A DNA stretch of 22,041 bases, taken from AP-16 sp036395835. Lineage in GTDB: Bacteria; Pseudomonadota; Alphaproteobacteria; Rhizobiales; Xanthobacteraceae. The DNA lies in contig DASWCW010000159.1 in NCBI GenBank assembly GCA_036395835.1, positions 1 through 22,041 on the forward strand, given 5' to 3'. Shown here one piece after another: positions 15,804-22,041 of this stretch. The first letter of the stretch is position 1, and each line of letters starts with the position of its first letter. The notes beneath the pieces are model-generated. The model did not search any database. It had not been told where the DNA came from and worked only from the letters and a program-made list of their open reading frames with translations. The translations under genes were made by a program, and so were the position numbers.

Positions 15804-18599
15804 ATGCGCACGCGGCCTCGGGTTCGTCGAACGGCACGCCGGTGTTGGACGTCGTCTTGCCGGCCGGTTCTAGGAATCGCGGCAGCGCTGGCAAGCTTCA
15901 TCGCTCCGGTCTCGGCCGGCGAATGGGAGGATTGCCAGTCGGCGAACGATGCCAAGATGGTCGCCGCCTGCACGGCTGTGATCGAACAAGGCGATCGCAA
16001 CCCGCAGGATCGCGCCAAAGCCCATCTGCGGCGCGGCCTCGACGAGCGCCAGCGCGGATTGCTCGATCAGGCCTGGACGGATTTCGACGCCGCCGTGAAG
16101 CTCGATCCCGGCTCTTCGACGGCATTTTTTCAGCGCGGCGTCGTTTCTCGGCAAAAAGGCGACATCGACCATGCTGCGAGCGATTTCGAGCGCGCAATCA
16201 CGCTCGATCCGAAAAATGCCAATGCCTACGTGGGCCGCGGCAACGTGCGCTTCATGCGCCGCGATGTGCCCGGCGCCTTTGCCGATTTCGACCAGGCGAT
16301 CACGCTGCGGCCCGACTTCGCCTTCGCCTATCTCAGCCGCGGGAACGTCTTCGATCGAACGGGCAACATCGATCGCGCCCTTGCCGATTTCGATCGATCC
16401 ATTGCGCTCGATCCCGCTTCGGCGGACGCCCACGCAGCGCGTGGCATCGCCTATCGCAGAAAGGGCGATATCGACCGTGCGATCGCCGACTTGAGCCGAG
16501 CCGTCGCGATCAATCCGAACAGCGCGTTTTATTACAGCAGCCGCGCCGACGCCTTCGATGCCAAGGGAGACCTGGACCGCGCGCTTGCCGATTACGACCG
16601 CGTGCTGGCGATCTCGCCGGCCGACCGCCATGCGCAGGACCGCAGGAAGGCGATCCTGGCGGCGAAAGGCGAGTTCAATCGAGTTCAAGCGCCTGCGTCG
16701 GGTGCGGTCGCATCGGCGCGGCCCGCCCCGAGCGCGCCCGCGGCTGCCGATTCCGTTGCGCCGCCCGCCCCGACCGAGCCGCGCTCGCCGACATCCGAAT
16801 TCGACAGCGCAATGTCGAAGGCGAACGAGGCGCTCAAGGCGAAACAATTTGCCGCCGCGGTCGAGGCCTTCGGCCGCGCGCTCGCGCTCAGGCCCGGTCA
16901 CTTCGATGCGCGCGCCAAGCGCATTACGGCCTTGCTCGGCAAAGGCGACTCCGATCAGGCGTTGTCGGAAGCCAAGCAGCTCAGCGCCGACAGCCCCGAT
17001 AATGCCGTCGCCTGGGGACTTCTGGGCGACGCATTGCAGCGCAAGGGCGAGATCGAGAAGACACTGGCGGCCTATTCGCGCGCGATCGAAATCGACCCGA
17101 AATATGCCGGCGCGTTCAATGCCAGGGGCACGCTTCGCCGCGACCGGGGAGAGCTCGACGCGGCGCTTGCGGATCTCGATCAGGCGGTCGCACTGGCGCC
17201 GGGCAACACCGTGGTGCTGACCAATCGTGGGATCGCGCTGGAACGCAAGGGGCAGTGGGACCGCGCACTTGCCGATTACGACCGGGTGCTGCTGATCGAT
17301 CCCGCCAATGCCCGCGTCGCGAAGCTCAAGGAAGTGCTGCTGACGTTGCGCACGCGCCAGGGTCAGGGCGTGGTGACTCCCCCGCAAGCGCTGCCGGTCC
17401 CCAGTATGCAGGCCGCGCCCGCGCCTACCATTCGCGACATACCGACCGTGCCCACGGCGCCTTCGGCTTCGCCCGCACAGCCCGAGATTCTCAAGGCGAT
17501 CGGCCTCCTCCAGCAGCGCAAACTCGATCAGGCGATCGCCGCGCTCGGTGTCGCGGTTGCGAAGGATCCACAATCGACCCTGGCCCTGCGATTGAGGGCG
17601 GCCTTGCAGCTACAGAAAAAGCAAGTGACCGCGGCGCTCGGCGACTTGGATACAGCCGTGAAAATCGCTCCGACCGAAACCGTGAACCTCGTCGAGCGCG
17701 GCTCTGCGCTGATCGCGGCGAAGCAACTTGATCGAGCCTTGGCGGATTTCGACCGGGCGCTCAAGACCGACCCGCGCAATAGCGATGCATTTTCCGGACG
17801 CGGAGCGGTATTTCGGCTGAAGGGCGAGAGCGACCGGGCGCTGCGCGAATACGATCAAGCGGTTGAGCTCAACCCGAACAATGCCGTCGCTCGCACCGGT
17901 CGTGCCCTTCTGTTCCTGACCAAGGGCGACTTCGACAAGGCGCTCGTCGAATACGATCGGACCCTTGCCATCAATCCGAAATGGGCCGATGCCCTCGTCG
18001 GTCGCGGCTTTGCGTTGGTATCAAAGGGACGCGCCAGCGAAGCCACGGCCGACTTCGACCGCGCGATCGAGATCAATCCGAATAACGCAGCGGCATTCGC
18101 AGGACGGGGCCTAGCCATGCTTGCAACCGGCCAAGCCGAACGCGCCATCAGCGCCTTCGATGAGGCAATTGCCAAAGGCAACGAAGAGCCGTTCCCTTAT
18201 TGGGGTCGAGGGCGCGCGTTCCTGGCCAAGGGCGATACCGAGAAGGCGCTGACCGACCTCGACCGCGCGCTACAGATCAAGCCCGGTTTTGCCGATGCCG
18301 TTGCTGCGCGTGGTCTCGTTTTTATCAAGAAAAAGGACTACGACCGCGCGCTCGACGATTTCAACCAGGCGATCGCGCTCGATCCGCAGAAGATAGAAAC
18401 CTATTATGCGCGGGGCGGCATTTATGAACTGCAAGGCAAGCGCGAGTTTGCCGTCGCCGATTTCCGCAAAGCCACGGAGCTCAAACCGAAGAGTGCCTTC
18501 GATTTCGTGGCTCAGGCGGACGCCAAGAAGCGGATGATCGCGCTGAGCAAGGAGAACCCCTGTCGCGGAACGGCTCCCCGCGGCGATGCCTGTCTCTAA
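15804..18599 (+). CDS. large exported TPR-repeat protein, about 22 repeats
   Basis: This 931-aa protein starts at ATG 15804, seven bases after GGGAGGG. Residues 1-38 are an Arg-rich then hydrophobic signal sequence ending in APVSAG, so the mature protein is probably periplasmic. The rest is almost wholly 34-residue tetratricopeptide repeats in three blocks of roughly 6, 5 and 11 (about 70-292, 334-517 and 562-915). Pro/Ala/Ser linkers at about 294-333 and 518-561 separate them. Blocks 1 and 2 both end with DRALADYDRVL followed by a charged helix, suggesting block duplication. Two Cys near the mature N-terminus (EDCQ, AACTAV) and two near the C-terminus (NPCRG, DACL) could form disulfides. No enzyme domain is visible, so a scaffold or binding role is the most that can be inferred. 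It sits between trmB and rimP, which I recall as adjacent in relatives. Confidence 0.93.
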   Translation: MRTRPRVRRTARRCWTSSCRPVLGIAAALASFIAPVSAGEWEDCQSANDAKMVAACTAVIEQGDRNPQDRAKAHLRRGLDERQRGLLDQAWTDFDAAVKLDPGSSTAFFQRGVVSRQKGDIDHAASDFERAITLDPKNANAYVGRGNVRFMRRDVPGAFADFDQAITLRPDFAFAYLSRGNVFDRTGNIDRALADFDRSIALDPASADAHAARGIAYRRKGDIDRAIADLSRAVAINPNSAFYYSSRADAFDAKGDLDRALADYDRVLAISPADRHAQDRRKAILAAKGEFNRVQAPASGAVASARPAPSAPAAADSVAPPAPTEPRSPTSEFDSAMSKANEALKAKQFAAAVEAFGRALALRPGHFDARAKRITALLGKGDSDQALSEAKQLSADSPDNAVAWGLLGDALQRKGEIEKTLAAYSRAIEIDPKYAGAFNARGTLRRDRGELDAALADLDQAVALAPGNTVVLTNRGIALERKGQWDRALADYDRVLLIDPANARVAKLKEVLLTLRTRQGQGVVTPPQALPVPSMQAAPAPTIRDIPTVPTAPSASPAQPEILKAIGLLQQRKLDQAIAALGVAVAKDPQSTLALRLRAALQLQKKQVTAALGDLDTAVKIAPTETVNLVERGSALIAAKQLDRALADFDRALKTDPRNSDAFSGRGAVFRLKGESDRALREYDQAVELNPNNAVARTGRALLFLTKGDFDKALVEYDRTLAINPKWADALVGRGFALVSKGRASEATADFDRAIEINPNNAAAFAGRGLAMLATGQAERAISAFDEAIAKGNEEPFPYWGRGRAFLAKGDTEKALTDLDRALQIKPGFADAVAARGLVFIKKKDYDRALDDFNQAIALDPQKIETYYARGGIYELQGKREFAVADFRKATELKPKSAFDFVAQADAKKRMIALSKENPCRGTAPRGDACL

Positions 18600-18643
18600 G
18601 TATCAGAGGGCGCCCGGCGGGACGAAGGCTACCCGGATCGGCC

Positions 18644-18671
18644 TTGCATTGCCCGGATAAATCGCTATATT
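18644..18671 (+). promoter_or_regulatory. promoter of the rimP-nusA-infB operon
   Basis: TTGCAT (18644-18649) and TATATT (18666-18671) are separated by 16 nt, and the stretch is markedly AT-richer than its surroundings. A start near 18678 would give a leader of about 100 nt containing the palindrome and terminator-like hairpin before rimP. This suggests the operon is not simply read through from the TPR gene. Confidence 0.6.
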
Positions 18672-18698
18672 CCGTGCGTCTGTATGGACATCTCATAA

Positions 18699-18716
18699 CG
18701 TTCGGATATCCGAACG
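18699..18716. promoter_or_regulatory. perfect 18-bp palindrome in the rimP leader
   Basis: CGTTCGGATATCCGAACG is exactly self-complementary. As RNA it gives a 7-bp stem with an AUAU loop; as DNA it could be a dimer operator just downstream of the predicted start site. It lies seven bases before the terminator-like hairpin. Confidence 0.55.
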
Positions 18717-18723
18717 GCTATCG

Positions 18724-18754
18724 AGAGTGGGCCCCCCGGGACCCGCTCTTTTTT
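18724..18754 (+). terminator. intrinsic terminator or attenuator in the rimP leader
   Basis: The arm 18724-18731 (AGAGTGGG) pairs with 18742-18749 (CCCGCTCT), including one U-G pair, around a ten-base C/G-rich loop, and is followed by six T residues (18749-18754). This is the clearest intrinsic terminator in the window. It lies between the predicted promoter and rimP, so it would act as an attenuator unless it only stops transcription coming from the TPR gene. Confidence 0.75.
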
Positions 18755-18781
18755 GTTACCCGAACCGACGTGTCGAACCGC

Positions 18782-19456
18782 ATGATCGTGCCGACGGCTG
18801 CAAGCGAACAATCCGAGCCGCGCCTGGTCGGCGAGACCGGGCTGGCAGCGCGGGTGGCTGCCATTGCCGAGCCCGTGCTCGCGGGCTTGGGCTTTCGCAT
18901 CGTGCGGGTGCGGGTCTCGGGCATGTCCGGCATGACGGTGCAGATCATGGCCGAGCGCCCGGACCGGGCCATGAGCGTCGAGGACTGCGAGACGATCTCG
19001 CGCGCGCTCTCCCCGGTGCTCGACGTCGAGGATCTGATCGATCGCGCCTATCGGCTGGAGATCTCCTCGCCCGGCATCGACCGGCCGCTGGTGCGCCGGT
19101 CGGACTTCGAACGTTTCGCCGGACACGTCGTCAAGGTGGAGATGGCCGTCGCCCGCGACGGCCGCCGGCGTTTCCGCGGCGTCCTGCTCGGCGTCGAAGG
19201 CGAGACGGCGAAAATCCGGCGCGACGATGCGAAGGAGGGCGAGGCCGCCGAGGTGAGCTTGCCAATCGCCGACATGGCCGAGGCGCGGCTCGTGCTCACG
19301 GATGCGCTCGTCACCGAATCGCTCAGGCGGGCCAAGGCCGCGGAGCGGACGGCGGGAATCGGGGGTTCGCCGGATCGCTCCGGCAGCCAGGATGAAGATA
19401 AATTTCGGCACCGGTTCGGCAAAGGCCGCCCCGTTGCCCATCATGAGGGAGAATGA
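18782..19456 (+). CDS. rimP: ribosome maturation factor RimP
   Basis: This protein of about 224 aa binds the 30S subunit and helps its assembly. The N-terminal domain includes VSGMSGMTVQIMAERPD and MSVEDCETISRALSPVLD; the family block YRLEISSPGIDRPLVRRSDFERFAGHVVKVEM links to the SH3-like C-terminal domain. An extension of about 50 charged residues beyond the RimP core is common in rhizobia. ATG 18782 is my choice; GTG 18770 in frame would add four residues, and neither has a good ribosome-binding site. The frame stays open upstream through the terminator, but that part cannot be coding if the predicted promoter is right. nusA begins three bases after the stop. Confidence 0.93.
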   Translation: MIVPTAASEQSEPRLVGETGLAARVAAIAEPVLAGLGFRIVRVRVSGMSGMTVQIMAERPDRAMSVEDCETISRALSPVLDVEDLIDRAYRLEISSPGIDRPLVRRSDFERFAGHVVKVEMAVARDGRRRFRGVLLGVEGETAKIRRDDAKEGEAAEVSLPIADMAEARLVLTDALVTESLRRAKAAERTAGIGGSPDRSGSQDEDKFRHRFGKGRPVAHHEGE

Positions 19457-19459
19457 TCG

Positions 19460-21064
19460 ATGGCTGTCAGCGCCAATCGGCTCGAGCTGCTGCAGATCGC
19501 CGACGCGGTCGCCCGCGAGAAGGCGATCGACCGCGGCATCGTGATCACCGCGATGGAGGACGCGATCGCCAAGGCGGCGCGCTCGCGCTACGGCAGCGAG
19601 ACCGACGTCCACGCCGACATCAATGCCAAGACCGGGGAGCTCAGGCTTTCCCGGCATCTGTTGGTGGTCGAGAACGTGGAGAACACGGCAAGCCAGATCA
19701 GCCTCGAAGATGCGCGCAGGCACAATCCCGCCGCGCAGCTCGGCGACACCATCGCGGACGCGCTGCCGCCGCTCGAATACGGGCGCATCGCCGCGCAATC
19801 GGCAAAGCAGGTGATCGTCCAGAAGGTCCGCGAGGCCGAACGTGATCGGCAATATCAGGAATACAAGGATCGCATCGGCGACGTCGTCAACGGCATCGTC
19901 AAGCGGGTCGAATACGGCAACGTCGTCGTCGACCTCGGCCGCGGCGAGGCGATCGTGCGCCGCGACGAAATGCTGCCGCGCGAGGTGTTCCGCAACGGCG
20001 ACCGCATTCGCGCCTATATCTATGACGTGCGCCGGGAAGCCCGCGGACCGCAGATCTTTCTCTCCCGCACCCATCCGCAGTTCATGGCGAAGCTGTTCGC
20101 CCAGGAAGTGCCGGAAATCTACGACGGCATCGTCGAGGTCAAGGCGGTGGCGCGCGACCCAGGATCGCGGGCGAAGATCGCGGTGATCTCCCGCGATTCC
20201 TCGGTCGATCCGGTCGGCGCCTGCGTCGGCATGCGCGGCTCGCGGGTGCAGGCGGTCGTCAACGAATTGCAGGGCGAGAAGATCGACATCATTCCGTGGT
20301 CGCCGGACATCGCCACCTTCGTGGTCAACGCGTTGGCGCCGGCCGAAGTCGCCAAGGTCGTGCTCGATGAGGAGCGCGAGCGCATCGAGGTCGTGGTCCC
20401 GGACCAGCAGCTCTCGCTGGCGATCGGGCGGCGTGGCCAGAACGTGCGCCTCGCCTCGCAGCTCACCGGCTGGGACATCGACATCCTGACGGAGCAGGAG
20501 GAATCCGAGCGCCGGCAGGCCGAGTTTGAGAATCGCACCCGCATGTTCATGGATGCGCTCAACGTCGACGAAGTCGTGGGCCAGCTGCTGGCCTCCGAAG
20601 GCTTCACGTCGGTCGAGGAGCTTGCCTTCGTGGACGAGAAGGAGATCGCCTCGATCGAAGGCTTCGATGCGGATACCGCCCAGGAGCTGCAAACCCGCGC
20701 GCGGGATTATCTCGATCGCATCGAGGCGGAATTCGACGCCAAGCGCCGCGAGCTCGGCGTCGAGGATGCCGTCAAGGAAGTGCCCGGCGTCACCACACGC
20801 ATGCTGGTCGCGTTCGGCGAGAACGGCATCAAGTCGGTCGAGGACCTCGCCGGCTGCGCCACCGACGAGATTTCCGGCTGGAGCGAGCGCAAGGAGGGCG
20901 AGACCATTCGTCATCCCGGCATTCTCGACGGCTTCGAGCTCACGCGCGAGGACGCCGAGGCCATCATCATGCAGGCGCGCGTCAAGGCCGGCTGGATCGA
21001 TGCCGCCGATTTGACGCCTCCGGCCGAGACCGCGCCCGCCGAAGCAACGGAGGTGCAGGGGTAA
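19460..21064 (+). CDS. nusA: transcription elongation/termination factor NusA
   Basis: This 534-aa RNA polymerase-binding protein acts in pausing, termination and antitermination. Order of domains: NusA N-terminal domain (about 1-125, opening NRLELLQIADAVAREKAIDR); S1 domain (about 138-200, GDVVNGIVKRVEYGNVVVDLG); two KH domains (about 200-345) with GACVGMRGSRVQAVV and AIGRRGQNVRLASQLTGWDIDI; and a C-terminal region (about 365-520) with two acidic helix-hairpin-helix repeats. The start at 19460 follows GAGGGAGA. Length fits alphaproteobacterial NusA. NusA might regulate its own operon through the terminator upstream of rimP; that is inference from other bacteria. Confidence 0.98.
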   Translation: MAVSANRLELLQIADAVAREKAIDRGIVITAMEDAIAKAARSRYGSETDVHADINAKTGELRLSRHLLVVENVENTASQISLEDARRHNPAAQLGDTIADALPPLEYGRIAAQSAKQVIVQKVREAERDRQYQEYKDRIGDVVNGIVKRVEYGNVVVDLGRGEAIVRRDEMLPREVFRNGDRIRAYIYDVRREARGPQIFLSRTHPQFMAKLFAQEVPEIYDGIVEVKAVARDPGSRAKIAVISRDSSVDPVGACVGMRGSRVQAVVNELQGEKIDIIPWSPDIATFVVNALAPAEVAKVVLDEERERIEVVVPDQQLSLAIGRRGQNVRLASQLTGWDIDILTEQEESERRQAEFENRTRMFMDALNVDEVVGQLLASEGFTSVEELAFVDEKEIASIEGFDADTAQELQTRARDYLDRIEAEFDAKRRELGVEDAVKEVPGVTTRMLVAFGENGIKSVEDLAGCATDEISGWSERKEGETIRHPGILDGFELTREDAEAIIMQARVKAGWIDAADLTPPAETAPAEATEVQG

Positions 21065-21083
21065 ACCCGCGCGGATCTTGTTC

Positions 21084-21746
21084 ATGCTGGCTCGAATCGA
21101 CCCGGTGGATGCCGGACCGCGCAAGGCAGCCGCGGCCACGGAGCGACTTTGTGTCGCGACCCGCAGCGTCAAGCCGGTGACCGACATGATCCGCTTCGTC
21201 GTCGGCCCCGACGGTCAGGTCGTGGCCGACCTCAAGCGCAAGCTGCCGGGCCGGGGCGTTTGGGTGACGGCGACGCGCCAGGCACTTGCCGAGGCGATCC
21301 GCCGCAAGGCCTTCGCGCGCGCGTTCAGGCGCGAGGTTCGGGTCCAGCCGGATCTCGCCGATCGCGTCGAGGCCCTGCTGGAGCGCTCGGCCCTGGACGC
21401 GCTGGCAATCGCGCATAAGTCCGGAGTTTTGGCCGCGGGTTTCGCCAAGGTCGAAGCCGCGCTCCAACGGGAAAGCGTGATTGCGCTCATCCACGCGGCC
21501 GATGCCGGGCCGGACGGGGTGACGAAGATCGCCGCGGCGGCCAGGCGCCGGACCGGCGCGCAGGCCGCGCGCATTCCCGTCGTCGAGCGATTCAGCTCGG
21601 CCCAATTGGATTTGGCACTCGGCAGGGCAAATGTGATACATGCTGCCCTGCTCGCGGGCCGGGCCAGCGACAGCTTTCTTGCGCGCTGTCGCAGCCTCGA
21701 ACGCTTCCGGACCGGCGTTCCGGAGGATCGAGATGGCACCCCATGA
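21084..21746 (+). CDS. YlxR-family (DUF448) RNA-binding protein with L7Ae-like C-terminus
   Basis: This 220-aa protein lies between nusA and infB, the conserved place for ylxR. The N-terminal YlxR domain (about 10-90) has GPRKAAAATERLCVATRSVKP and the LKRKLPGRGVWVTATR motif. The second half (about 95-195) resembles the L7Ae/YlxQ fold seen fused to YlxR in alphaproteobacteria, for example ALAIAHKSGVLAAGFAKVE. ATG 21084 is preferred over TTG 21078. The protein probably binds RNA; no firm cellular role is known for the fused form. The gene starts 19 bp after nusA. Confidence 0.9.
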   Translation: MLARIDPVDAGPRKAAAATERLCVATRSVKPVTDMIRFVVGPDGQVVADLKRKLPGRGVWVTATRQALAEAIRRKAFARAFRREVRVQPDLADRVEALLERSALDALAIAHKSGVLAAGFAKVEAALQRESVIALIHAADAGPDGVTKIAAAARRRTGAQAARIPVVERFSSAQLDLALGRANVIHAALLAGRASDSFLARCRSLERFRTGVPEDRDGTP

Positions 21747-21772
21747 TCGGCAAAGCAGGTCCCGGAGCCGAG

Positions 21773-21840
21773 CTGCCGGAACGGCAGTCGCGTAGGCTTC
21801 ATTGGTGCGGACTGCCTGGAGGATCTCTCAAATCCAGGCA
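21773..21840 (+). promoter_or_regulatory. two hairpins in the ylxR-infB gap
   Basis: CTGCCG/CGGCAG (21773-21778/21782-21787, loop GAA) and TGCCTGGA/TCCAGGCA (21813-21820/21833-21840, 12-nt loop) are perfect stems. Neither has a T-run, so they are unlikely terminators. The second ends 24 nt before the infB start and could influence its translation or be an RNase processing site. Confidence 0.4.
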
Positions 21841-21864
21841 TGCCGCTCAGGACTGGAACTTTGG

Positions 21865-22041
21865 ATGACTGAAACCAAGAATACCGGCGAAAAGACGCTA
21901 AGCGTCAATCCGACCAAGACGCTGACGCTCAAACGCGGCGTCGAGCAGGGAGTCGTGCGTCAAAGCTTCAGCCACGGCCGCAGCAAGGCGGTTGTCGTGG
22001 AGAAGGTGAAGCGTCGCGCGGCCGGGCCGGGCGACGCCAAG
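21865..22041 (+). CDS. infB: translation initiation factor IF-2, 5' part only
   Basis: The first 59 codons are present and the gene runs off the right edge. The opening MTETKNTGEKTLSVNP, then KTLTLKRGVEQGVVRQSFSHGRSKAVVVEKVKRR in segments, is the typical N-terminus of alphaproteobacterial IF-2. The GTP-binding domains lie outside the window. ATG 21865 has a weak GGAAC ribosome-binding site. Position after nusA and ylxR agrees. IF-2 delivers fMet-tRNA to the 30S subunit and promotes subunit joining. Confidence 0.96.
   Translation, partial: MTETKNTGEKTLSVNPTKTLTLKRGVEQGVVRQSFSHGRSKAVVVEKVKRRAAGPGDAK

Noticed and set aside
18644..18781. N-terminal extension of RimP starting at TTG 18644
   Set aside because: It would run through the predicted promoter and the terminator hairpin, and the added residues do not resemble RimP.
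18665..21187. Minus-strand ORF of 840 codons opposite rimP and nusA
   Set aside because: Same reason: composition of a shadow frame, with complete overlap of rimP and nusA.

Overview
The window reads as a housekeeping stretch of an alphaproteobacterial chromosome, most likely Hyphomicrobiales (Rhizobiales) near the Bradyrhizobiaceae/Xanthobacteraceae. The evidence is the high GC content, protein sequences of rhizobial type (NusA of about 535 residues, Fur/Mur-type regulator, YlxR fused to an L7Ae-like domain), and a gene order I recall from that group: trpS, usp, nifU-like, tsaB, rimI, fur, plsC, miaB, phoH, ybeY, corC, lnt, metK, trmB, rimP, nusA, ylxR, infB. The assignment comes from recognition, not from a search.

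Layout. Positions 1-3107 are on the minus strand: adenosine kinase, a single-span coiled-coil protein of unknown function, and the 5' two thirds or more of an exported metallo-beta-lactamase-fold protein that runs off the left edge. A roughly 190-bp palindrome-rich element sits between the last two. A divergent intergenic region (3108-3301) with direct and inverted repeats separates this block from the plus-strand genes, which fill the rest of the window. trpS, a universal stress protein and a NifU/Nfu-type Fe-S carrier come first. Then tsaB and rimI overlap by 4 bp, followed by a Fur-family regulator. What remains of a plsC-type acyltransferase abuts the fur stop codon. It has lost its catalytic half and carries frameshifts, so I call it a pseudogene. 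miaB, phoH, ybeY, corC/tlyC and lnt follow tightly packed, then metK and trmB. A large exported TPR-repeat protein (931 aa) lies between trmB and rimP. The window closes with the rimP-nusA-ylxR-infB operon, which has its own promoter and a terminator-like hairpin in its leader; infB runs off the right edge.

The genes mostly serve translation and its accessory steps: tRNA charging (TrpS), tRNA modification (TsaB, MiaB, TrmB), rRNA and 30S maturation (YbeY, RimP), transcription elongation (NusA) and initiation (IF2). Others serve the envelope (Lnt, CorC), SAM supply (MetK), Fe-S delivery and metal regulation (Nfu, Fur).

I found no CRISPR array, tRNA, rRNA, insertion sequence, phage gene or defence system, and I do not think the window holds a new multigene system. 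The points most worth a second look are the decayed plsC, the compact palindromic element at 827-1017, the rimP leader and the TPR gene set into an otherwise conserved order.
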